A stretch of DNA of 64,000 bases from contig NZ_CP073105.1 in the NCBI RefSeq assembly GCF_018138085.1, positions 2,604,001-2,668,000 on the forward strand. Reading direction: 5' to 3'. Below the pieces are notes generated by a model. The model did not search any database. It was given only the letters and a program-made list of their open reading frames with translations, and had not been told where the DNA came from. A program made the translations under genes and the position numbers. How positions within the stretch are numbered: position 1 is the first letter of the stretch; every line of letters starts with the position of its first letter. Shown here in pieces: positions 28,029-37,524 of this stretch. The stretch comes from Stutzerimonas stutzeri (GTDB taxonomy: Bacteria; Pseudomonadota; Gammaproteobacteria; Pseudomonadales; Pseudomonadaceae).

Positions 28029-28943
28029 ATGGATTCCCGTAAACCCCTGGACGGGATGGCCGTCGGCCTGATGCTGATGCTCTGCCTGATCTGGAGCTTG
28101 CAGCAGATCGTCTTGAAAGCGACCGCCACGGATTGCTCGCCCGTGCTGCAGATCGCCCTGCGCTCCGGTATTGCCGCACTGCTCGTCGCGATCCTGATGC
28201 TCTGGCGTCACGAGCGGCTCACCGTGGCGCACGGCATGTGGAAGCTGGGATGCCTGGCCGGCCTCTGTTTTGCGCTGGAGTTCCTGCTGGTGGGCGAAGC
28301 GGTACGGCACACCTCGGCCGGACATGTCGTGGTGTTCGTCTACACCGCGCCGGTGTTCGCCGCGCTCGGGCTGCACTGGAAGTTGCCGAACGAGCGCCTG
28401 GCCCCGCTGCAGTGGATTGGCATAGGCCTGGCGTTTGCTGGCATCGCGGTGGCCTTTCTGCGCGGCGCCGATACCGAAGCCGGGCTATCCGGCGTGCTAT
28501 GGGGCGATTTCCTCGCCCTGCTTGCCGGCGCGGCGTGGGGCGCGACCACAGTACTGATCCGCGCCACGCGGTTGTCCGCCCTGCCCGCCACCCAGACGCT
28601 GCTGTATCAGCTGATGATGGGGTTCGTCTTGCTGCTGCCGATCGCCCTGCTGATAGGCCACACCACCTTCAATCCGACCCCGCTGGTCTGGCTGAGCCTG
28701 GGCTTCCAGTCGCTGGTCGTCTCGTTCGCCAGCTTCCTGCTCTGGTTCGCCCTGCTGCGTCGTTACCTCGCCTCGCGCCTGGGTGTGCTGTCGTTTCTCA
28801 CGCCATTGTTCGCCGTCGCGCTCGGGGCCTGGCTGTTGGCCGAGCCCGTGGAACCGGGCTTTATCGCCGGCGCCATCCTGGCACTGAGCGGCATCGTGCT
28901 GGTCAGTGGCTACGGCTGGCTTGCATCGATCATGCGGCGCTAG
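28029..28943 (+). CDS. EamA/DMT-family transporter
   Basis: 304-residue inner-membrane protein with about ten helices made of two EamA repeats (first about residues 10-140, second about 155-295). Typical segments are MLMLCLIWSLQQIVLKATAT, GHVVVFVYTAPVFAALGLHW and FLTPLFAVALGAWLLAEPVE. Substrate unknown; family members export amino acids and other metabolites. Probably co-transcribed with the VOC gene. Confidence 0.9.
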   Translation: MDSRKPLDGMAVGLMLMLCLIWSLQQIVLKATATDCSPVLQIALRSGIAALLVAILMLWRHERLTVAHGMWKLGCLAGLCFALEFLLVGEAVRHTSAGHVVVFVYTAPVFAALGLHWKLPNERLAPLQWIGIGLAFAGIAVAFLRGADTEAGLSGVLWGDFLALLAGAAWGATTVLIRATRLSALPATQTLLYQLMMGFVLLLPIALLIGHTTFNPTPLVWLSLGFQSLVVSFASFLLWFALLRRYLASRLGVLSFLTPLFAVALGAWLLAEPVEPGFIAGAILALSGIVLVSGYGWLASIMRR

Positions 28944-29052
28944 CCGCAGATCACATGCTCGGTGCACGCACATTGCCCACCGCCGCCGCTGGCAAGCCGC
29001 ACGCTTGTCGGCGTGCTGGGATAGGCGGCACATGGACGTTACCGGTCGTATA

Positions 29053-29877
29053 TCACGCCGTCAGCGCAGCCTGCCATTCGCGGGGGCTGGCCCCGGTCTT
29101 GCGACGGAAGGCACGGGCCAGCGCCGACGGACTCTCGTAGCCGACCTCATCGGCGATTAGCGCAATCGGTCGGCCTTCACGCAAGCGCTTCTGCGCCAGA
29201 CTGATCCGCCAGCTGGTGAGGTAATCGGCGGGAGTCTGCCCCACCACCGCCCGGAAGCTGGCGGCAAAGCTGGCCCGTGACATGTTCGACTCGGCCGCCA
29301 GCTCGGCCACCGACCAGGCGCGCTCGGGTTCGGCATGCATCAGGGTAATCGCTCGCGCCAGGCGCAGATCCGCCAACCCGGCCATCATGCCCGAGCTCAT
29401 CGTCTGGCTGGCCATCAGGTGGCGCAGCATCTGCACCATCAGCAACTCGAACAGACGGCCCATGACCGCTTCGCGGCCACAGTAGCTGGCGACCGCCTCA
29501 TCGAAGAGCCAAGTCAGCGCCCCATCGAGGATCGGGGCTTCGGCGACTGGCAGCAACAGCACATCCGGTAACGCTGCGGCCAACGGATTGTTGGTGCCAC
29601 CGTCGAAACGCAAGGTTGCGCAGACCAGCCGCGCGCCTTCCGCTTCATCGGCAAGCATCCGGTGACGATATGGTCGCGGAAACACCATCACCGTCGGTTC
29701 GGTCAGCCGAACCTCGCTGTTGTCCTCCAGCCGCAAGGTCATGCTGCCCTGACGCAATACGTGGATGTAGCCCACCTGGTCGGCGGTCTCGAACGCCGCG
29801 ACGCCGCAAAGCGCCCCGCTGTGATACAGGCCCGCATGCATGCCGAAGTGACACAGCAGGCTGGATAGACGATCCAT
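29053..29877 (-). CDS. AraC-family transcriptional regulator (Cupin_6 type)
   Basis: 274 residues: N-terminal cupin sensor (GYIHVLRQGSMTLRLEDNSE, VMVFPRPYRHRML) and C-terminal double HTH (WSVAELAAESNMSRASFAAS, PIALIADEVGYESPSALARA). Divergent from the exported alpha/beta hydrolase at 30069 with a 191-bp shared region, so control of that gene is likely. Effector unknown. Confidence 0.9.
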   Translation of the reverse strand: MDRLSSLLCHFGMHAGLYHSGALCGVAAFETADQVGYIHVLRQGSMTLRLEDNSEVRLTEPTVMVFPRPYRHRMLADEAEGARLVCATLRFDGGTNNPLAAALPDVLLLPVAEAPILDGALTWLFDEAVASYCGREAVMGRLFELLMVQMLRHLMASQTMSSGMMAGLADLRLARAITLMHAEPERAWSVAELAAESNMSRASFAASFRAVVGQTPADYLTSWRISLAQKRLREGRPIALIADEVGYESPSALARAFRRKTGASPREWQAALTA

Positions 29878-30068
29878 GGTTACGCCTCGTTTAGACGATC
29901 GGTTGCATATTCTCGACTATTTGGATCCTTAACGATACGTCGACTGCGCATTATGTCCCTGCACCTGATGCACAGCGCTACGAAGCCTGAGCCGATCAGA
30001 GAGGTGCCCGGTTCGCCGGTAGCGCCAGCGTCCCCTAATCCGAGCCAACTCACGAAAGGTACAACGTC

Positions 30069-30863
30069 ATGACCACCACCAAAACCCGCAACACTATCGC
30101 CGCCACCCTCCTCGCTGTTTCCACACTGGGCAGCGCGACGAGCTTCGCAGCCGAGAAACCGACGGTCATCCTGGTCCACGGCGCCTTTGCCGAATCGGCG
30201 AGCTGGAACGGCGTAGCCTCACGGCTGATCGACCAGGGCTACCCGGTGGTCGCCGCCGCAAACCCGCTGCGCGGGGTGGCCAACGATGCCGGATATGTCT
30301 CCGACATCATCGAGCACACCGCCGGTCCCATCGTGCTGGTCGGCCACTCCTACGGTGGCAGCGTCATCACCAACGCGGTCAAGGGCAGCAGCAAGGTCAA
30401 GGCGCTGGTCTATGTGGCCGCCTTCGCACCCGCGATTGGCGAGAGCGCCGCGGCACTGGCCGGCCAGTTTCCCGGCAGTACGCTCGGCCCGACCCTGGCT
30501 GAACCGGTGCAGCTCGGCGACGGCAACCAGGACCTGTATATCCAGCAGGACAAGTTCGCCGAGCAGTTCGCGGCCGATGTCGCGCCGGCCGAAGCGGCGC
30601 TCATGGCTGCGACCCAGCGCCCGGTCACGGCGGCCGCGCTGAACGAAGGCAGCCAGCAGAGCGCCTGGGATTATGTGCCTTCCTGGTTCGTCTACGGCAC
30701 CGCGGACAAGAACATCCCGGAAGCTGCGCTGAAGTTCATGGCCGAGCGCGCGGGTTCGCGCAAGACGCTGACCATCCCCGGCGCTTCCCACGTGGTGATG
30801 ACCTCGCACCCCGACGAAGTCGCCGCACTGATCGGCGAAGCTGCCGAAGCCACCAATCAATAA
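30069..30863 (+). CDS. Exported alpha/beta hydrolase
   Basis: 264 residues. Residues 1-28 are a Sec-type signal peptide (TKTR, then AATLLAVSTLGSATSFA). The mature part is a compact alpha/beta hydrolase of the ester-salicylate/hydroxynitrile-lyase-like branch: VILVHGAFAESASWNGVASR, nucleophile elbow GHSYGGS with Ser94, acid region YGTADKNIP and a C-terminal His in GASHVVMTSHPDE. It should act in the periplasm on a small ester or amide; substrate unknown. Likely controlled by the divergent AraC regulator. Confidence 0.87.
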   Translation: MTTTKTRNTIAATLLAVSTLGSATSFAAEKPTVILVHGAFAESASWNGVASRLIDQGYPVVAAANPLRGVANDAGYVSDIIEHTAGPIVLVGHSYGGSVITNAVKGSSKVKALVYVAAFAPAIGESAAALAGQFPGSTLGPTLAEPVQLGDGNQDLYIQQDKFAEQFAADVAPAEAALMAATQRPVTAAALNEGSQQSAWDYVPSWFVYGTADKNIPEAALKFMAERAGSRKTLTIPGASHVVMTSHPDEVAALIGEAAEATNQ

Positions 30864-30968
30864 CCCGCAGGCATCCCGCGCCGGTCGACGAGCTCACCTC
30901 GCCGGCCGGCGTTGCCGTGTTACCGGCAAATGAGCCTGCATGGGCGCCTTCACCAAGACCGACCGAAC

Positions 30969-31862
30969 TCACAACGAGCCCGCGATGTGCTCCCTCAGCC
31001 ATCGATGCGCCGGGTCGCGATGACAGCGTTCATGCCACAGCATTGCCATTTCGTAGCCCGGCACCTCGACCGGCGGCTCGACCATCCGAAGCGCGGCATT
31101 GCCCCGTACCAGGCGCCACGGCAACATCGCGACCAGATCAGTGCTTGCCAGAGCAGCCATCACGAACAGGAAATGCGGCACCGACAGCGCCACCCGACGC
31201 GACAGCCCGGCGGCCCGCAGCACGCCGTCGGTCACGCCGCTGAAACCACCGCCATCCGGCGACACCACGACATGCGCAAGCTCGCAAAAGCGTGCGATCG
31301 ACGGCGCCGTTTTCAAGTCCGGATGCCCCGCTCGTCCGGCCAGTACGTAGCGTTCGGCGAACAGCACGCGGCGATGCAATCCCAGTGGTGCGTCATCGCT
31401 GGTATGGAAGGCCAAGTCGATGTCGCCCTGCTCCGCCTGCTTGGCAATGCGGGTCGGTGCCATCTCGACGACCGCCAATCGCGCGCCGGGCGCCTGGAGA
31501 CGAAGGTCCGCCAGTGCCGGCAGCACGATGGTCGACTCGGCGTAATCGGTCGCGGCGACACGCCAGGTATGGGTAGCGTCAGCGGGATCGAAGGCTGCCG
31601 AAGGCGACACCACCTGGCGCAGCGCCTCGAGCACCTGACGTAGCGGTTCGCGCAATTCCTGCGCTTTCGCCGTTGGCCGCATGCCGCGCGGACCGGGGAG
31701 CAGCAGCGGATCCGCGAAGAAGTCGCGCAGCTTGGCCAGCTGCACGCTTACCGATGGCTGAGCCAGATTCAGGCGCTGCGCGGCACGCGTCACGTTCTGC
31801 TCGTCCAGTAGCACATCGAGCGTCAGCAAAAGATTGAGGTCGAGTTTGCGGAGATTGCTCAT
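30969..31862 (-). CDS. LysR-family transcriptional regulator
   Basis: 297 residues from the ATG giving MSNLRKLDLNLLLTLDVLLD, the usual N-terminus of this LysR subgroup; an ATG 15 bp upstream is possible too. HTH segment EQNVTRAAQRLNLAQPSVSV; the rest is a periplasmic-binding-like effector domain. It is divergent from the quinone reductase-like gene at 31949, about 90 bp away, and probably regulates it. Confidence 0.9.
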   Translation of the reverse strand: MSNLRKLDLNLLLTLDVLLDEQNVTRAAQRLNLAQPSVSVQLAKLRDFFADPLLLPGPRGMRPTAKAQELREPLRQVLEALRQVVSPSAAFDPADATHTWRVAATDYAESTIVLPALADLRLQAPGARLAVVEMAPTRIAKQAEQGDIDLAFHTSDDAPLGLHRRVLFAERYVLAGRAGHPDLKTAPSIARFCELAHVVVSPDGGGFSGVTDGVLRAAGLSRRVALSVPHFLFVMAALASTDLVAMLPWRLVRGNAALRMVEPPVEVPGYEMAMLWHERCHRDPAHRWLREHIAGSL

Positions 31863-31948
31863 GACAATACCAGGCATTTCGAGTATTCATTTTTAACATA
31901 GCTGAGCAGGTTTCATCCTCTTCCCTCCAACCCAAGGGAGCTCAGCTC

Positions 31949-32731
31949 ATGAACATTCTTATCGTCTATGCCCATCCGGAACCCCGCTCGTTGAACGGCT
32001 CGCTGAAGGATTTCTCGGTCCAGCGACTCGAAGCGGCGGGCCATCAGGTTCGGGTATCGGATCTGTACGCAATGCAATGGAAGGCCTCGGTCGATGCCGA
32101 GGACGACCTCGACCACCCACCAGGCGCACGCTTCGAACCGTCGCTCAGCTCCAGGCAGGCATTCGAACGCGGCAGGCAGCGAGCGGACATCGCCGACGAG
32201 CAGGAGAAATTGCGCTGGGCCGACGCCGTGATTCTGCAATTCCCGCTGTGGTGGTTCTCGATGCCCGCCATTCTTAAAGGCTGGATCGATCGGGTGTACG
32301 CGTATGGCTTCGCCTATGGCGTCGGCGAACATTCCGATACGCACTGGGGCGACCGTTACGGTGAAGGCATGCTCGCCGGGAAACGCGCCATGCTGGTCGT
32401 AACCACGGGTGGCTGGGACTCGCACTACAGCCCTCGCGGCGTCAACGGACCGATCGAGGACCTGCTGTTCCCGATACAGCACGGCATCCTCTATTACCCG
32501 GGCTTCGATGTCCTGCCGCCGTTCGTCATCTATCGAACCAGCCGGATGGACGAGGACCGCTACGCAACCGTCTGCCACCACCTCGGTGAGCGTCTCGATA
32601 CGCTGTTCAGCACGGCCCCGATCGCCTTCCGCCCGCAGAACGCCGGTGCCTATGCCATTCCTGCGCTCACCCTGCGCGATGAGTTCGCGCCCGGCGAAGC
32701 GGGTTTCCAGATACATGTCGCCCGGGAATAG
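31949..32731 (+). CDS. NAD(P)H-dependent oxidoreductase, flavodoxin-like fold
   Basis: 260-residue enzyme of the NAD(P)H dehydrogenase (quinone)/MdaB/KefF-like family. It starts with the FMN/FAD-binding MNILIVYAHPEPRSLNGSL, followed by VSDLYAMQWKASVDAEDD, ADAVILQFPLWWFSMPAILK and GWIDRVYAYGFAYG, the classic order of this fold. Probably a two-electron reducer of quinones or similar electrophiles in the cytoplasm. The divergent LysR is the likely regulator. Start with GGGAGC upstream. Confidence 0.9.
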   Translation: MNILIVYAHPEPRSLNGSLKDFSVQRLEAAGHQVRVSDLYAMQWKASVDAEDDLDHPPGARFEPSLSSRQAFERGRQRADIADEQEKLRWADAVILQFPLWWFSMPAILKGWIDRVYAYGFAYGVGEHSDTHWGDRYGEGMLAGKRAMLVVTTGGWDSHYSPRGVNGPIEDLLFPIQHGILYYPGFDVLPPFVIYRTSRMDEDRYATVCHHLGERLDTLFSTAPIAFRPQNAGAYAIPALTLRDEFAPGEAGFQIHVARE

Positions 32732-33001
32732 CAGGTCTGGCCGCGCTCCGTCAGGCGACCGCCGGTGCTCATCGACGGCTCGGTCGCCGCATCGCCAAGG
32801 GCGCATCGGTCTCAGCGCGTAACGCTGGAACCGTCTCGGACGGGCTAAACAAAAGCGATGCCCTACCGATAACCCGGTATGCCAGGCGAGACTCACGTTG
32901 CGGTGCGTCGCGCGGGTATCTGTCAACCGGCTCCCACACCGCCTCGTTCAACGCGGCGGGTGCTGAGGTCGGTATCGCCCACCCGTAAACGGAGCTGCAC
33001 C

Positions 33002-33418
33002 GTGCAACTGATCGATAACCGAGCGCTGATCAACGATGCCCTGCGCCAATCTGCCGAGCTAACCGGCGGGCGTTTCGATCATCGCTATTGGTTGAGCAAG
33101 GTGACGGACGTGAAGCTGCTGATCATCTCCAAGCCGGAGGTGCTGTTCGACCTGTCGGTCAAGGTCTACATCCCGTTGCCGGCTGGGCAGAAAGCGCCGC
33201 TCACCTACGGCGACGGCTGGTTCAACTGGCACTTCCTGGGCAGCAAGAGCGCCGTGGTCACCATCGCCCGGGAAATCCTCACCATCGCCCTGCGCAACCG
33301 CAAGGCCAACTCGGCGGTGCTGCAGGCCTGGCTCACGGAGCTGGTGTCGTTCAAGCACAGCGAACACACCATCGCCGTGCTCGAGCCTGAGCCGCAGCAG
33401 GACCTGGCCGGCCGCTAG
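33002..33418 (+). CDS. Hypothetical protein, 138 residues
   Basis: I do not recognise the family. From the GTG at 33002 (GGAG seven bases upstream) the product is soluble, without signal peptide, membrane helix or cysteine cluster, with predicted beta strands (DVKLLIISKPEVLFDLSVKV, GWFNWHFLGSKSAVVTIARE). The reading frame is open farther upstream but with unlikely composition. Its stop codon overlaps that of the convergent antiporter gene in the shared CTAG at 33415-33418. The codon use matches the surroundings. The 270 bp before it contain no other gene that I can see. Confidence 0.65.
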   Translation: MQLIDNRALINDALRQSAELTGGRFDHRYWLSKVTDVKLLIISKPEVLFDLSVKVYIPLPAGQKAPLTYGDGWFNWHFLGSKSAVVTIAREILTIALRNRKANSAVLQAWLTELVSFKHSEHTIAVLEPEPQQDLAGR

Positions 33419-35055
33419 GCCGGCTCGCCCGAACCGAGGGCCGCCTCCTCGTAATCCAGCTCCTGCAGCAGCGTTTGCAACATCTGCTCGTCGATCACGT
33501 AGCGTTTGCGCATGCGGTATAGCTCCTTGCGCTGCACCGCGATGGCCTGCATACGAATATCGCGTTCCAGCGCCATCGTTTGACGCGCCTGGTTGGTGCG
33601 TTCGTGGTGGTCCATCAACGCCTCGATGTCCTTGCGGTAGGACTCGGTGACCCGCGCGGTCACCTCGCTGCGCAGCAGCATCTGGTCGGGATCTTCGACC
33701 GGGTTGGCCTGTTTCCAGTTTTCCAGCCAGCTGACGGCAGCCTGCGCCGCAGTTCGGCGAGCTTTCTTCAGTTCCTCGCGGTGCTGTTCCACGTCGTTGT
33801 TGGGCAGCTTCTTGAGGAAATAGGGAATGCCCAGGGCACCGACCAGCAGCGACAGGATGATCACCGCGGCGGCAAGAAAGATCATCAGGTCGCGGCCCGG
33901 GAAGGGGGTATCGCCGATCATCAGCGGAATCGACAACACGCCAGCCAGGGTGATGGCCCCACGCACGCCGGCCACCGCGCTCAACGCCGAGAACAGTGGA
34001 AGCGGCTTGGGCTGCACCGTCTTGCCGAGCAGACGGAGTACCCGCGCCTCGCTCCAGTGATAAGCGAAGACGAACAGGAAGCGAATCACCAGCAGCAGCG
34101 CCATGATGGCCAGCGCACTGAACACCAGCATCGGCATGCTGTAGGTTTCGTGGCCTGCCGCCGCCCAGACGCGCTCGACGATGCGCGGGAACTGCAGCCC
34201 GAGCAGCAGGAACACCAGGCCATTGAAGCTGAAATCGAGCATCTCCCAGATGCTGCGATTGAGGATGCGTGTGCTGGTCTTGACCGGCAACATGTCGATC
34301 CGGCTCTGGATCATGCCCGCGGCCACCGCCGACAGGATGCCGGACATCCCGGCATGCTCGGCCAGAAAAAACGCCGCGAAAGGCAGCAGCAGAATCATCA
34401 CGACGTAGGTCGACGGATCGAACAGGTTGCGCGCCGTCATCCATTGCTTGGCCTTGCCGACCGCCCAGCTCAGGCCAGCGCCGATGGCCAGCCCGCCGAG
34501 GGCGATGACGAAGAATTCGCCGGTCACGCTGGCCATCGAGAAAGAGCCGGTGATCGCTGCCGCCAATGCGAACTTGAAGGACACCAGGCCAGTGGCGTCA
34601 TTCATCATCGCCTCGCCTTCCAGCTGATGCGCCATGTGCCGCGGCAACCGGCCCTGGGCGATGGCGATCACCGCCAGGGCGTCAGTGGGCGACAGGATCG
34701 CCGCCAGCGCGAAACTCGCCCCGAGCGGAATGGCGGGCAACAGCCAGTGGATGAAGTAACCAACCACCACGAGGATGACCAGCACCAGCAGCAGCGACAT
34801 CGCGCTCATCTCGGCGCCGTGCTCGGTGAATTCGCGCTTGGGGATTTTCCAGCCGTCGTAGAACAGCAACGGCGGAATGAACAGCAGCATGAAGATTTCA
34901 GGTCGCAGCTCGACCCCCATGCCGAACGGCGGAAGCGCCAGCACACTGCCCATGATGATCTGCAAAATGGGTAACGGGAGAGGTACGACGTTGGCCAGAA
35001 CACGGCTTGCTCCCACTGCGAGTAACAGCAGGAAGATCAGGTAAAGCGTTTCCAT
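33415..35055 (-). CDS. Na+/H+ antiporter, CPA1 family
   Basis: 546 residues: about 12 membrane helices in the first 400 residues and a charged cytoplasmic tail of about 150. Characteristic segments are LPTDALAVI-like SPTDALAVIAIAQGRLP, the ion-site motif MMNDATGLVSFKFALAAAI and AGVRGAITLAGVLSIPL. Exchanges Na+ (or K+) for H+ across the inner membrane. The ATG at 35055 begins the first hydrophobic helix (METLYLIFLLLLAVGAS); 46 more upstream codons are hydrophilic and rejected. Confidence 0.92.
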   Translation of the reverse strand: METLYLIFLLLLAVGASRVLANVVPLPLPILQIIMGSVLALPPFGMGVELRPEIFMLLFIPPLLFYDGWKIPKREFTEHGAEMSAMSLLLVLVILVVVGYFIHWLLPAIPLGASFALAAILSPTDALAVIAIAQGRLPRHMAHQLEGEAMMNDATGLVSFKFALAAAITGSFSMASVTGEFFVIALGGLAIGAGLSWAVGKAKQWMTARNLFDPSTYVVMILLLPFAAFFLAEHAGMSGILSAVAAGMIQSRIDMLPVKTSTRILNRSIWEMLDFSFNGLVFLLLGLQFPRIVERVWAAAGHETYSMPMLVFSALAIMALLLVIRFLFVFAYHWSEARVLRLLGKTVQPKPLPLFSALSAVAGVRGAITLAGVLSIPLMIGDTPFPGRDLMIFLAAAVIILSLLVGALGIPYFLKKLPNNDVEQHREELKKARRTAAQAAVSWLENWKQANPVEDPDQMLLRSEVTARVTESYRKDIEALMDHHERTNQARQTMALERDIRMQAIAVQRKELYRMRKRYVIDEQMLQTLLQELDYEEAALGSGEPA

Positions 35056-35278
35056 GAGGCGGAGGGCTCTTGCTAGATGTGAAGACGGCGCATAGGACCG
35101 GAACGCGTGTGACAAAAGTATAGTCAGGCGTTTGGGTATAGCCGGCTCGTTCGTCAGATCCGTTGGAACTAACGCCACGAGGCCGGTTGTCACTGCATGT
35201 AGCGTCAGACGTAGCGCGTCCAGCCACCGTCACGCGCTGGCGCTGGTTTTCTGTCGCTTATCGCCGCCGTTTATCGGA

Positions 35279-35348
35279 TGTCCACCCGTGCGGACAATCT
35301 GTCCAGTCAGGCAGGCATTTCGGCAGTTCCTGTCAAGTTGCCAGGACA
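35279..35348. promoter_or_regulatory. Two TGTCC/GGACA dyads upstream of the exported esterase
   Basis: TGTCCACCCGTGCGGACA (35279-35296) is a perfect TGTCC-N8-GGACA, and TGTCAAGTTGCCAGGACA (35331-35348) matches 9 of 10 arm bases; centres are 52 bp apart, as in the bdhA pair. Another half-site TGTCC begins at 35300. The remainder of the 521-bp gap between the antiporter and esterase genes contains the promoter below and no gene that I can see. Confidence 0.65.
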
Positions 35349-35457
35349 TCGTTCTGCCCAGTCAGTTTGCACCGGCACACGGCTCGGAGCGGCTGCCATG
35401 CGGTATCGCCGGGGTAGCGCGACCGTTCATCCGGCGTTCGGCTGCCGCCGGGGTGGC

Positions 35458-35473
35458 TGGCATGGGTTTGGCT
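35458..35473 (+). promoter_or_regulatory. Possible sigma-54 promoter of the esterase gene
   Basis: TGGCATGGGTTTGGCT keeps GG-N10-GC spacing; one mismatch in the -24 element and one in the -12 element. It would start transcription near 35484, about 93 bp before the ATG. Weaker than the TRAP and porin promoters. Confidence 0.45.
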
Positions 35474-35576
35474 GTGGGCCTTCTGGCATCAAGCCCGGCG
35501 CTGGGGTTCCCTGCCCGGGTGCGCTCGCCTCGCGGTGTTGGCCGCAGGCAGAACAACAACAAGAAGGAAGCCCTCC

Positions 35577-37295
35577 ATGAATGCACCTCGCATTGCCCGC
35601 GCCAAAGGCTCACGGCTGCTGCTGGCCGCCCCGGTCCTGCTTACGGCTGGCCTGGCCGAACCCATTTTCGCCGCCGGTTGCAACGAACTGTCCAGCATCC
35701 AAGTGCCAGCGTCCGCTATCGCCTTGCCGAGTACCGGCGCGCGCGTGACCTCGGCCACGCCGGTGCCGGCCGGAGGCACTCCACCGCAGGCCTTCGGCCC
35801 CTATTGCGACGTGACCGCAGAGATTACCCCGGTCGATCCGAGCGCGCCGACGATCAGGATGCGCCTTGTATTGCCCGAACGCTGGAACAGCAAAGCGATG
35901 ATGTACGGCGGCGGTGGCTACAACGGCACCGTGCCCAATGTGGCCGGTAACGTTCCGGCAGGCCCGGTCGACCAGCCCACGCCACTGGGCCGCGGCTACG
36001 CGGTATTCGCCAGCGACTCGGGCCATGTCGCCAATCCGCTCAGCCCCGGTGATTTTGCCTGGAACGAGGAGGCGCTCACCAACTACGCGCACGATGCGCT
36101 GAAGAAAACCCGTGATACGGCGATCTACCTGATCCAACAGCGCTACGGCCAAGCGCCGTCGCGCAGCTACTTTGCCGGCGGCTCGACCGGCGGACGCGAA
36201 GCCCTCGCGGTGGTGCAACAGTGGCCGACGGATTTTCAGGGTGCGATCGCCCTCTATCCTGCCTGGAACGCGGCAGCCCTGGACCTGCAGTTCGGCCGCA
36301 TCACCCGCGCGCTGGCCGCACCCGGCGCCTTCCCCAGCCTTGAAAAACGCGCGGCATTGTTGGAAGCCGCGATGCAGGCCTGTGACGGGCTCGATGGGGT
36401 CCGCGATCGGGTGATCAGCAACCAGGCAGCCTGCAATGCGTGGTTCGATCCAGCGAAAGCCAAGCTCAATGGCCGTCCGCTGCGCTGCCCGGCAGGTGCC
36501 GATACCGGCGATTCCTGCCTGTCGGACGCACAGATCCACGCCTTGAAGGTGTTCGATACGCCGATCCGGTTCAGCCAGCCGCTGGCCAGTGGAGAACGCG
36601 GTTATCCGGGCTTCAACACCTGGGGCACCGATCTGGGCCGACCCGGCGAGGGGTTGCAACTGATCGTCAACCGGCTGGGCCTCAACACCTTGCAGCCCGA
36701 CTATCCGATGCCCGTACACGGCACCGGTTTCGCCGAGGGTGCCCCCTACCACTCAGGCTTCTGGGATGAGTGGGTGCGTCACTTCGTGACGCGCAACCTG
36801 GCGTTCAACTCACTGACGCTGGGCCCGACCAACCTGGGCCCGTGGCAGGCGCGGGTCGATGCGCTGTCGCTGCGCCAGGACGTCAATCAGACGGATCTTT
36901 CGTCATTCGTGGCCAACGGCGGCAAATTGCTGGTCGCCCACGGCACCTCGGATCAGCTGGTGAGTACCCGTGCCAGTGCCGATTACTATCGGCGAGTGCA
37001 GCACGACATGGGCAAAGGGCAGACTCGCCAGTTCATGCGCTACTACGAGATTCCCGGCTACGCACATGCCGCCAGTACCGTCTTCAATGCCGCCTGGGAT
37101 TCGTTGACCGCCCTGGAGAACTGGGTCGAGCGCGGCATTGCGCCCAAGCGGCAAACGGTTACCGACGCCGTCGCGGTACCCGGCCGTACCCGGCCGCTCT
37201 GCGAGTACCCGGCCTGGCCGAAATACAAGGGCCACGGCGATGTGAACGCGGCGGCCAGCTTCGTCTGCGTGAAGAGCCAGAAAGGCCGGCACTAG
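35577..37295 (+). CDS. Exported tannase/feruloyl esterase-family hydrolase
   Basis: 572-residue alpha/beta hydrolase of the tannase family (feruloyl esterases, tannases, MHETase relatives). An N-terminal signal peptide (hydrophobic LLLAAPVLLTAGLAEPIF) ends at FAAGC; Cys35 makes a lipoprotein conceivable, though the lipobox is poor. The nucleophile elbow is GGSTGG (Ser203), with Asp459 in HGTSDQLVS and His497 in PGYAHAAS. The two cysteines that normally flank the catalytic Ser and His (CS-D-HC motif) are both replaced (Gly, Ala), so the usual disulfide is absent. Upstream dyads and a sigma-54-like promoter link it to the TRAP/bdhA group; the substrate may be an aliphatic hydroxyacid ester or oligomer and not a phenolic ester. 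That is inference. Confidence 0.85.
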   Translation: MNAPRIARAKGSRLLLAAPVLLTAGLAEPIFAAGCNELSSIQVPASAIALPSTGARVTSATPVPAGGTPPQAFGPYCDVTAEITPVDPSAPTIRMRLVLPERWNSKAMMYGGGGYNGTVPNVAGNVPAGPVDQPTPLGRGYAVFASDSGHVANPLSPGDFAWNEEALTNYAHDALKKTRDTAIYLIQQRYGQAPSRSYFAGGSTGGREALAVVQQWPTDFQGAIALYPAWNAAALDLQFGRITRALAAPGAFPSLEKRAALLEAAMQACDGLDGVRDRVISNQAACNAWFDPAKAKLNGRPLRCPAGADTGDSCLSDAQIHALKVFDTPIRFSQPLASGERGYPGFNTWGTDLGRPGEGLQLIVNRLGLNTLQPDYPMPVHGTGFAEGAPYHSGFWDEWVRHFVTRNLAFNSLTLGPTNLGPWQARVDALSLRQDVNQTDLSSFVANGGKLLVAHGTSDQLVSTRASADYYRRVQHDMGKGQTRQFMRYYEIPGYAHAASTVFNAAWDSLTALENWVERGIAPKRQTVTDAVAVPGRTRPLCEYPAWPKYKGHGDVNAAASFVCVKSQKGRH

Positions 37296-37358
37296 CACCG
37301 CCTCGTCGCCGCGTCACGGCCAGCATCAGATGGCGCGGCGGCGGAAGCGGCAACCAAG

Positions 37359-37418
37359 GGTCCAGCAGGCTGGACAGTCTCCAGCCTGCCTGACCGAGCA
37401 TGTCCGGCCAGGCAGACA
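37359..37418. promoter_or_regulatory. Two TGTCC/GGACA-type dyads upstream of the porin gene
   Basis: GGTCCAGCAGGCTGGACA (37359-37376) and TGTCCGGCCAGGCAGACA (37401-37418) each match TGTCC-N8-GGACA at 9 of 10 arm positions. Their centres are 42 bp apart and lie about 140-185 bp before the predicted start site, the same arrangement as upstream of the TRAP operon. Confidence 0.65.
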
Positions 37419-37524
37419 ACCCTCCCCTCCACATACGCCGTAAGCGTCCTGCGCTCGCTGCGGCGCAAGCTCTAGCTTGCGGTCTCCCACCCAACGCCAG
37501 CCAAAGACGATGCACCGTCCAGCC

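Noticed and set aside
33580..34974. A 464-codon plus-strand frame opposite the antiporter
   Set aside because: Same reason: antisense of membrane helices giving Gln/His/Arg-rich sequence.
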